This document shows, in pieces, positions 22,573-28,294 of a stretch of DNA of 28,294 nucleotides (positions are counted from its first letter, which is position 1; each line of letters starts with the position of its first letter). The notes under the pieces are model-generated. The model ran no database searches. It had not been told where the DNA came from and saw only the letters and a list, made by a program, of their open reading frames with translations. The position numbers were made by a program, and so were the translations under genes. Origin of the DNA: RGIG7213 sp045652135. GTDB lineage: Bacteria > Bacillota > Clostridia > Oscillospirales > CAG-272. The stretch lies in assembly GCA_045652135.1 (NCBI GenBank), contig JAZRTS010000112.1:1-28294 (forward strand). Reading direction: 5' to 3'.

Positions 22573-22601
22573 ATTTTAACATTATAAAACGGCTTTGTCA
22601 A
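22573..22601 (-). promoter_or_regulatory. Promoter of rplU-prp-rpmA
   Basis: On the minus strand TTGACA (22596-22601), a 17-base spacer and TAAAAT (22573-22578). A TATAAT within the spacer is at the wrong distance for this -35. Confidence 0.85.
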
Positions 22602-22633
22602 TATATCACTCCGTTTTCTTTGTAAATATTCTG

Positions 22634-22861
22634 TTAATTCCGTTTTTTGAAGTTATAATCCATCAGAATAAATCCGCCGACTGCAATATCAATACCGAAC
22701 GCGCACGAAAAAAGCGATTGACAGCATACTGCTTTCATATCCGGTGTCGGCTCATTTATGTAAACGAAAAGCGTAAAAACAAGCCCCGCGATTATGATGA
22801 ACATACATATTTTCAAAATTTTCAGCGCACGGACATCGGCTGAAGTAAATATTTTCCACAC
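22634..22861 (-). CDS. Small membrane protein of unknown function
   Basis: A 75-residue protein with two predicted membrane helices (ILKICMFIIIAGLVFTLFVY, then about AVCCQSLFSCAFGIDIAVGGFILM) joined by a short polar loop, and a basic C-terminus (NFKKRN) suggesting a cytoplasmic end. I prefer the GTG at 22861, reading W-K-I-F-T-S after the initiator, since AAGGGG-TGAT lies 8 bases before it; a GTG three codons earlier abuts that site. A consensus promoter drives it from 22934-22962. No family recognised. It lies between rplU and a divergent isomerase gene, with no terminator towards rplU. Confidence 0.7.
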   Translation of the reverse strand: MWKIFTSADVRALKILKICMFIIIAGLVFTLFVYINEPTPDMKAVCCQSLFSCAFGIDIAVGGFILMDYNFKKRN

Positions 22862-22874
22862 AGCTATCACCCCT

Positions 22875-22900
22875 TAAAATATGGAAAAATTCATATTTTA
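22875..22900. other. 9-bp inverted repeat in the leader of the small membrane protein gene
   Basis: TAAAATATG (22875-22883) and CATATTTTA (22892-22900) are exact reverse complements around 8 bases, ending next to the ribosome binding site. It could be an operator or an mRNA hairpin limiting translation. Confidence 0.45.
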
Positions 22901-22904
22901 TCTC

Positions 22905-22933
22905 TTTAAATTGATGTGTCTTTTGCGTATAAT
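22905..22933 (+). promoter_or_regulatory. Rightward half of a symmetric divergent promoter (isomerase-yfmF-yfmH-lgt-folD)
   Basis: TTTAAA (22905-22910), 17 bases, TATAAT (22928-22933). The -10 abuts the -10 of the leftward promoter so that 22928-22939 reads as the palindrome TATAATATTATA. Confidence 0.65.
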
Positions 22934-22962
22934 ATTATATAATATTACAGTGTTTTTGTCAA
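22934..22962 (-). promoter_or_regulatory. Leftward consensus promoter of the small membrane protein gene
   Basis: On the minus strand a perfect TTGACA (22957-22962), 17 bases and a perfect TATAAT (22934-22939). It overlaps the rightward promoter, so the two polymerases cannot bind together. Confidence 0.85.
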
Positions 22963-22989
22963 AGCACAATTTATGGAAACGGATTTTTT

Positions 22990-23766
22990 ATGGATATAGG
23001 TGTTTCAAGCGCTTGTTTTTTCCCCAACGATACCATTGAGTCGCTCAACATATGTGCTGAGGAGGGCTTTTGTTCGGTTGAAATATTTGCAAATACGCAC
23101 AGCGAGCTTATCGGGCAGTACCTTGCGGATACGAAGAATGCGGCTGACTCGCACGGAATTGAGATAACTTCGATACACCCGTTTACGTCGGGGTACGAAT
23201 ATATACTGTTTTTTGCAGGGTACGAGCGCCGTGTTGAAGATGCGATAGAATACTACAAAAATTATTTTGAGGCTGCCGCATATCTCGGCGCAAAATACGT
23301 GATATTTCACGGCGACAACAAGCGTGCGCCGTTTGTAGGTGTGGAAAGGTATGCTGAGATCTTCGACCGTCTTGAAGCTACAGCAAAAACTTTCGGTGTT
23401 AACGTTGCGCAGGAAAACGTCTCGACCTCTCACATCGGCTCACCCGAAAACATCGCAAAGCTGCGCGGGCTTTTACCGGATATAAAATTCACCTTTGACA
23501 TAAAGCAGGCATACCGCGGCGGATACGATCCGTTTGAAATGCTGACGGCGATGGGCAAAAACGTCTGCCACGTTCATCTGAATGACTGGAACGGTGAGCG
23601 CTGTGCGCTTCCCACACACGGTATATGCGACTTGAAAAAAGCCAAGGAAATGCTTGACGGCGTGAATTATAACGGCAAATATATAATTGAAGTCTACAGA
23701 CGCGATTTCACCGAGCCTTGCGAGCTTTCACAGTCGCGTGAAGAATTTTTAAGCCTTTTTAAATGA
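22990..23766 (+). CDS. Sugar phosphate isomerase/epimerase, xylose-isomerase-like TIM barrel
   Basis: A 258-residue cytosolic protein of the AP endonuclease 2/xylose-isomerase-like TIM-barrel superfamily. Likely metal ligands fall in the usual strands: E142 in VAQENVS, D170 in FTFDIKQA, H196 in HVHLNDW and E234 in IIEVYR, with H107 in VIFHGD. Members isomerise or epimerise sugars or inositol derivatives; which one cannot be told here, and an AP endonuclease role is less likely given the sequence style. ATG at 22990 with only a weak GGA site upstream. It is the first gene of a rightward unit, seven bases before the yfmF-like gene, an association that gives no clear hint of its substrate. Confidence 0.83.
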   Translation: MDIGVSSACFFPNDTIESLNICAEEGFCSVEIFANTHSELIGQYLADTKNAADSHGIEITSIHPFTSGYEYILFFAGYERRVEDAIEYYKNYFEAAAYLGAKYVIFHGDNKRAPFVGVERYAEIFDRLEATAKTFGVNVAQENVSTSHIGSPENIAKLRGLLPDIKFTFDIKQAYRGGYDPFEMLTAMGKNVCHVHLNDWNGERCALPTHGICDLKKAKEMLDGVNYNGKYIIEVYRRDFTEPCELSQSREEFLSLFK

Positions 23767-23773
23767 GGGAATT

Positions 23774-25054
23774 ATGATATACAATACAAAAGAAGTATCA
23801 AAGGGTTTTACCCTGATAACCGCAAAAACCGATAAATTCAAAAGCGAAGTGTTCAACGTTCACTTTCTCGTTCCGCTTGAAAACTCGCCTTTTCCTGAGG
23901 TGCTTTTACCGAAAGTTATGTCGCAGGGATGTAAAAAATACCCAACGAGAAGGCTTTTGTGCAAGCGACTTGATCACTTGTTCAGTTCCTCCGTGTCGGT
24001 TTATCTGACAACATTCGGCAACTATATGTCAGTTTGCTTTTCGTCATCGTACCTGAAAAACATATACGCTTACGACGGAAGTGACATTGCAAAGGGTGCC
24101 TGCGACTTACTGTGGGAGCTGATGCTTGAACCGCTTACAACAGACGGCGGATTCAACAGTGAGTACACGGAGCGCGAAAAGAAAAACCAGTGTGACGCTT
24201 TGCGCGCTTCCATAAACAACAAGGATGCATACGCTTATAACAGATGCTTTCAGCTTATGTGCGAAGGTGAGCCCTTGTCGTTTTTATATTCAACCGCCAC
24301 GGAGCCTTACGAAAGCATAACCCCAAAAGCGCTTTATAAAAGCTATCTTGATATGCTCTCATCCTGCCCCGTCAAAATGACGTATGTAGGCGAAAATACG
24401 GAACTTGCCGAGGAGCTTGCGTATAAGCTTTCCGAAAGACTCGGAAAAGAAAGACGTGAGTTCTGCAACAAAGTCATAAGAAAAACACCCGAAAAGATAA
24501 AATATTTCGAAGAAAAACATTCGGTCAAGCAGGCAAGGCTCATCATCGGTCTGCGTGACGATATTTCCACTCCCGACAACGTTTACATAAAAGCCGTATT
24601 TGATGAGCTTTACGGTCAGTCTCCCGTCAGCAAGCTGTTCTGCAATGTGCGCGAAAAGCTGTCGCTCTGCTATTACTGTACGTCGGGACGCAACCACGAA
24701 ACGGGAATCATAGCTGTCAGAACGGGAATAAAAGCCGAAAACAAGGACAGAGCTTACGAGGAGATACTACGCCAGCTTGAACTTGTGAAAAACGGCGATT
24801 TCACGCTTGACGAGCTTGAAAACGCAAAGCGCGGCTACGCAAATCAGGCGCTGTCCGTGTTTGATTCTCCCGAGCATATTGCCGCATCAATGTTCAAAAG
24901 CGAGCTCCGCGGCAGTATACTTACGCAAAAGGAAGAAAACGAAAAAATAATGGCTGTAACAAAAGAGCAGGTAGCGCATACCGCAGACTCTATTGCGCCC
25001 GATACGGTGTTCTTTATGTACGGCGACGGTGCGGAGGAAGATGATGAAGGCTGA
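23774..25054 (+). CDS. yfmF: M16-family peptidase-like protein YfmF (no zinc motif)
   Basis: A 426-residue protein of the M16 (pitrilysin) family, YfmF type. Like other first members of such pairs it lacks the HxxEH zinc motif: the corresponding region reads LPKVMSQGCKKYPTRRLLCKRLDHLFSS. It keeps the two-lobed M16 build, with the second lobe around KQARLIIGLRDDISTPDNVYIKAVFDELYG and the REKLSLCYYCTSG segment that helps substrate binding. In Bacillus the YfmF/YfmH pair is linked to elongation factor P modification. GAGGG precedes the ATG. It overlaps the yfmH start by 11 bases, so the two are probably translationally coupled and work as a heterodimer. Confidence 0.88.
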   Translation: MIYNTKEVSKGFTLITAKTDKFKSEVFNVHFLVPLENSPFPEVLLPKVMSQGCKKYPTRRLLCKRLDHLFSSSVSVYLTTFGNYMSVCFSSSYLKNIYAYDGSDIAKGACDLLWELMLEPLTTDGGFNSEYTEREKKNQCDALRASINNKDAYAYNRCFQLMCEGEPLSFLYSTATEPYESITPKALYKSYLDMLSSCPVKMTYVGENTELAEELAYKLSERLGKERREFCNKVIRKTPEKIKYFEEKHSVKQARLIIGLRDDISTPDNVYIKAVFDELYGQSPVSKLFCNVREKLSLCYYCTSGRNHETGIIAVRTGIKAENKDRAYEEILRQLELVKNGDFTLDELENAKRGYANQALSVFDSPEHIAASMFKSELRGSILTQKEENEKIMAVTKEQVAHTADSIAPDTVFFMYGDGAEEDDEG

Positions 25055-26315
25055 ATTTAAAAAGATCGTCTGCGGCGTCACAAAAGACGTCTGCTACAAG
25101 GCGCACCTTGAAAACGGACTTACACTGTACGTTGCGCCAAATGAAAAAACCTCGGCGCATGCTGTATTTTATACAGACTTCGGCTCGGTAAACAGCACGT
25201 TTGAGCTGGACGGCGTAACACACACACTGCCCGACGGAATGGCGCATTTTCTTGAGCATAAGCTTTTTGAAACAGAGGACGGCGGCGATGCCTTTTCGCT
25301 GTTTGCCCAAACGGGAGCTGATGCCAACGCTTACACATCGTTCACAAAGACCGCCTATGTTTTTACAGCGGCTGAGAATTTCACAGAATCCCTCGGTATA
25401 CTCCTTTCGTTCGTTACCTCTCCTCATTTCACAACCGAGTCTGTGGACAAGGAAAAGGGCATAATAATCGAGGAAATAACGATGTACGACGACTCACCCG
25501 ATTGGCAATGTATGTTCGGAATGATGACGGCGATGTACAGAGAGGATAACCCTATCGCCATCGACATTGCAGGCGATGCGGAGTCTGTTTCAAAAGCAAC
25601 ACCCGAGCTTTTGTACTCAATTTACGAAAAATTCTACTCACTTTCAAATATGACGCTTTGCGTTTCGGGAAATGTTGACCCCTGTGAAATTGCCGAAATG
25701 TGCGAAAAACTCAAGGGTGAAAAAAGACAAACGCCGAAAACGTATTTTCCGAAGGAGGAAAAAGCCGCACGACTTCCTTATGTTGAAAAGAAAATGCAGG
25801 TGTCGCGTCCGTGCTTTAACTTCGGCGTGAAGGACTTGCCGTGTGAGAATGAGGAAGAACGAAACCGCCGTGCTTCCGCTATTGCAGTGTTTTCATCGAT
25901 GCTGTTCGGCGGTTCAAGTGAAATTTACTCACGTCTTTATGACGAGGGAATAATAAATAAGACCTTTTGTTCGGGCTATGAATGTACGGACTGCTACGCA
26001 TTCTACGCATTTTCGGGCGAAACAGAAAGAGTGGATGAGATGTATTCCGCACTTTGCAAATATATCGAAAATATCAAATCCACGGGATTTGACGAGGAAG
26101 AATTTGAAACAGCCCGCCGCGTTGTTTACGCAAGTGCGGTGAGGGTGTTTGAACACAGCGTAAGGGTTGCCGAGGAAATGTCCGATATCGGCGAATTTCT
26201 GTTTACCGCGCCGAAAACGGTGGCGGAAATAACCCCGGAATACGCATTTAAGGTTTTCTGTGAGCTTTTCAGACAGGAATCATACACGCTGTCTGTGATT
26301 AAACCTTTAGACTAA
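25044..26315 (+). CDS. yfmH: M16-family zinc peptidase YfmH
   Basis: A 423-residue M16 peptidase with the inverted zinc motif HFLEH (H68, E71, H72) and the distal glutamate in GIIIEEITMYDD (E143/E144). It is the catalytic partner of the YfmF-like protein encoded upstream. I set the start at the second of two adjacent ATGs (25044), since GGAGG is 6-7 bases before it and only 3-4 before the first; a reading from 24993 lies inside yfmF. The C-terminal lobe has the LFGGSSEIYSRLYDEGIINKTF element. EF-P modification is the known Bacillus context. It is followed by lgt after 20 bases. Confidence 0.9.
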   Translation: MKAEFKKIVCGVTKDVCYKAHLENGLTLYVAPNEKTSAHAVFYTDFGSVNSTFELDGVTHTLPDGMAHFLEHKLFETEDGGDAFSLFAQTGADANAYTSFTKTAYVFTAAENFTESLGILLSFVTSPHFTTESVDKEKGIIIEEITMYDDSPDWQCMFGMMTAMYREDNPIAIDIAGDAESVSKATPELLYSIYEKFYSLSNMTLCVSGNVDPCEIAEMCEKLKGEKRQTPKTYFPKEEKAARLPYVEKKMQVSRPCFNFGVKDLPCENEEERNRRASAIAVFSSMLFGGSSEIYSRLYDEGIINKTFCSGYECTDCYAFYAFSGETERVDEMYSALCKYIENIKSTGFDEEEFETARRVVYASAVRVFEHSVRVAEEMSDIGEFLFTAPKTVAEITPEYAFKVFCELFRQESYTLSVIKPLD

Positions 26316-26335
26316 GAGGGAAAGGATATTTAAAC

Positions 26336-27514
26336 ATGTATCAGGTTGAATTTAAGCTTTTTGATTTTGCCTTCCGCTTTTCACCCGTTGCATTCACGGT
26401 ATTCGGCAAGGATGTATTCTGGTACGGCATAATCATAACAATCGGAATAATTCTTGCGGTTTTGTACGCATTTATGCGTGCAAAGCAAAGCGGAATAAAG
26501 CCCGACCATATGTACGATTATTCGATTTTTACAATTATTTTCGGTATAATCGGCGCACGCACGTATTACGTGCTGTCGGAGCTGGACACTTATAACTCAT
26601 TTATGGATGCCATCGCCATCTGGAAGGGCGGACTTGCCATATACGGCGGTGTTATCGGCGGAATATGTGCGCTTGTCGTAACAGCTCTCGTTAAAAAGCA
26701 CAAGCCGCTTCGCATACTTGACTGTGCCGCGCCCGCCACTATGATCGGACAGATGATAGGCAGATGGGGCAACTATATGAATCAGGAGGCATTCGGCTGT
26801 AACACGGATCTGCCGTGGGGTATGCGCTCATTCGTTTACGCACCGCACGCCGGTGTGAATATGCAGGGAACGGTTGAGTATCTGAATAAACACAAATCCT
26901 TGCTTATGCAGAAAAATCCCGATCTGATAATAGATCCGCAGGGGTACGTTCACCCGACGTTTCTTTATGAATCGCTCTGGAATCTGCTCGGTTTCATTCT
27001 TATCAACATTTTCTATAAAAAGAAGAAGTTTGACGGTGCTATATTGTTCGCTTATCTCGGCTGGTACGGTTTAGGCAGACTGTTTATTGAAGGCTTGCGC
27101 ACCGATTCCCTTTACCTCGGCTCGACAAATATAAGAGTTTCGCAGCTTGTTGCGCTTATTTGTATCGTTTTGAGCGTTTTCGCCCTCGTTTGGGGAACGG
27201 TACGCGCCAAGGCGGCAGGTGTTACAACGCTTTACACAAAAACCGAAAACGGCAAATGGATGATGACGGATGCCATCGTAGCAGAAAAATCTGCCGAAGA
27301 ATCTGCCGAAAAATCTGCAGAAGAATCCGAAGAAACAGATGCCGAAGCGGAAGAATCCGAGGAAGACGGTACGGAATTTTCCGAAGACGAAGAATGTATG
27401 TCGGATGAAAACGATGATACTGAGGAAGATATTCCCGAAGACACGGAAAACGAAGAAATAAACGATACAGAAACAGAAGAAACGGAGAAAAAAGAAGATG
27501 GCGATAATAATTGA
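26336..27514 (+). CDS. lgt: Prolipoprotein diacylglyceryl transferase with a long acidic tail
   Basis: A 392-residue Lgt, which transfers diacylglycerol from phosphatidylglycerol to the lipobox cysteine of prolipoproteins, the first step of lipoprotein maturation. The core (about 1-300) has seven membrane segments, the conserved YGGVIGG (103-109), the Lgt signature GRWGNYMNQEAFG (142-154) and HPTFLYESLWNL (206-217). Residues 317-392 form a tail made almost wholly of Glu, Ser, Asp, Thr and Ala, unusual because most Lgt proteins stop near 280 residues. The tail starts with SAEESAEKSAEES units. Start ATG with GGAAAGGA upstream. The four lipoproteins in this window would be its substrates. It overlaps folD by 17 bases. 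Confidence 0.94.
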   Translation: MYQVEFKLFDFAFRFSPVAFTVFGKDVFWYGIIITIGIILAVLYAFMRAKQSGIKPDHMYDYSIFTIIFGIIGARTYYVLSELDTYNSFMDAIAIWKGGLAIYGGVIGGICALVVTALVKKHKPLRILDCAAPATMIGQMIGRWGNYMNQEAFGCNTDLPWGMRSFVYAPHAGVNMQGTVEYLNKHKSLLMQKNPDLIIDPQGYVHPTFLYESLWNLLGFILINIFYKKKKFDGAILFAYLGWYGLGRLFIEGLRTDSLYLGSTNIRVSQLVALICIVLSVFALVWGTVRAKAAGVTTLYTKTENGKWMMTDAIVAEKSAEESAEKSAEESEETDAEAEESEEDGTEFSEDEECMSDENDDTEEDIPEDTENEEINDTETEETEKKEDGDNN

Positions 27515-28294
27515 CGGAAAAAAGACATCGTCCGATATGAGGGGCGAAATTCGCGAAAGAACGCTTAAATTCAAGGAAGAAAACGGATTTTTGCCGGGTC
27601 TTGCCGTAATTATAGTCGGTGAAGATCCCGCATCTCAGGTGTATGTCAGAAACAAGAAAAAGGACTGCGACGAGGTCGGATTCAATTCCGAGGTAATTGC
27701 ACTTCCCGAAAACACGGAAGAAAAAGAGCTGCTCGCGCTTATCGACACGCTTAACAAACGTGAAGACATACACGGTATTCTCGTTCAGCTTCCTTTGCCG
27801 AAGCATCTTGATTCGGAAATCGTTATTGCCGCTATCGATCCTTCCAAGGACGTTGATGCGTTCAGCTACGTAAATGTCGGTAAAATAACCGTCGGAAATT
27901 ACAGCTTCTTACCCTGCACACCTGCAGGAGTTATGGAGCTTCTGAAGCGTTACAACATCGAGGTTGCAGGCAAAAACTGCGTTGTTGTCGGCAGAAGCAA
28001 CATCGTCGGCAAGCCTATGGCGCTTTTGCTTCTCCACGCAAACGGTACGGTAACCGTTGCTCACTCACGCACGCAGAATCTTGCAGACGTGACAAGAAAT
28101 GCAGACATTCTTGTGTCTGCTGTCGGTAAAGCTGATTTTATCACAGGCGATATGATAAAGGAAGGCGCTGTTGTCATCGACGTCGGCATGAACAAAAATA
28201 AAGAGGGCAAGCTTACGGGCGACGTTGATTACGAAAGTTGCTTTGCAAAGGCTTCCGCTATCACTCCCGTTCCCGGCGGTGTCGGCCCTATGAC
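27498..28294 (+). CDS. folD: FolD, methylenetetrahydrofolate dehydrogenase/cyclohydrolase (partial)
   Basis: The first 265 residues of a protein usually about 285 long; the window ends before the stop. FolD makes 10-formyl-THF from 5,10-methylene-THF in two steps, for purine and formate metabolism. Seen here: YVRNKKKDCDEVG with the catalytic lysine, GILVQLPLPKHLD, FLPCTPAGVMELL, the NADP-binding VGRSNIVGKPMALLL and, at the end, TPVPGGVGPM. A usual DVDGF reads DVDAF here, a mild variant at a conserved glycine. ATG 27498 lies within the end of lgt in another frame (17-base overlap), so co-translation with lgt is likely. AGAAG only as a weak ribosome binding site. Confidence 0.94.
   Translation, partial: MAIIIDGKKTSSDMRGEIRERTLKFKEENGFLPGLAVIIVGEDPASQVYVRNKKKDCDEVGFNSEVIALPENTEEKELLALIDTLNKREDIHGILVQLPLPKHLDSEIVIAAIDPSKDVDAFSYVNVGKITVGNYSFLPCTPAGVMELLKRYNIEVAGKNCVVVGRSNIVGKPMALLLLHANGTVTVAHSRTQNLADVTRNADILVSAVGKADFITGDMIKEGAVVIDVGMNKNKEGKLTGDVDYESCFAKASAITPVPGGVGPM

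Noticed and set aside
27071..27806. Long minus-strand open frames opposite the lgt tail and folD start
   Set aside because: Phe/Ser/Leu/Arg-rich shadows of the GAA-rich acidic tail, with no start signals, and overlapping two clear genes.
1..28294. Prophage, insertion sequence, defence system, tRNA or rRNA
   Set aside because: I looked for transposase, integrase, structural phage and restriction-type proteins and for tRNA-like or rRNA-like stretches and saw none.

Overview
The window looks like a chromosomal segment of an endospore-lineage member of the Bacillota, most likely class Clostridia. Three things point there: sporulation-family genes (yqfC, yqfD, a YlbJ-like gene); a ribosomal protein L27 with the N-terminal extension removed by Prp, with prp lying between rplU and rpmA; and AGGAGG-type ribosome binding sites with frequent GTG and TTG starts. 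I cannot name the genus. I see no phage, insertion sequence, CRISPR array, rRNA or tRNA. Almost everything is housekeeping or surface-protein DNA, and the less ordinary signals are regulatory sites and small genes.

Layout: 1-598 is AT-rich non-coding DNA. It holds a strong promoter reading leftwards out of the window and a GC-rich island of hairpins and repeat remnants. 632-5664 (minus) is a five-gene unit: two tandem CapA-type lipoproteins, a GlmS-like SIS-domain protein, a long PRPP synthetase and a small conserved-looking protein, closed by a terminator. 5783-9046 (minus) holds an acidic hypothetical gene followed by rhaB and rhaA for L-rhamnose use. 9222-16299 (minus) is the Firmicutes yqfC-yqfD-phoH-ybeY-era-recO cluster running into mutS2, with a second promoter in front of phoH. 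A perfect palindrome separates yqfC from a divergent YlbJ-like membrane protein.

17325-18991 (plus) encodes a four-cysteine small protein, a DUF3343 (putative Se/S carrier) protein and a class V aminotransferase/cysteine desulfurase, probably one unit, ended by a bidirectional terminator. 19036-20848 (minus) carries two unrelated lipoproteins of unknown function, the second with a 39-bp tandem repeat coding a Thr/Pro/Ala-rich stalk. 20849-21275 is non-coding and contains a second copy of the repeat motif found near the left end. It is followed by a 54-residue ribbon-helix-helix protein.

21496-22601 (minus) is the rplU-prp-rpmA ribosomal operon with a consensus promoter and a probable L21 leader. 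A small two-helix membrane protein (22634-22861, minus) and a TIM-barrel isomerase (22990, plus) diverge from a symmetric promoter whose two -10 boxes form one palindrome. The rightward unit continues through the peptidase-like pair yfmF/yfmH, lgt with an unusual acidic tail, and folD, which is cut by the window end.
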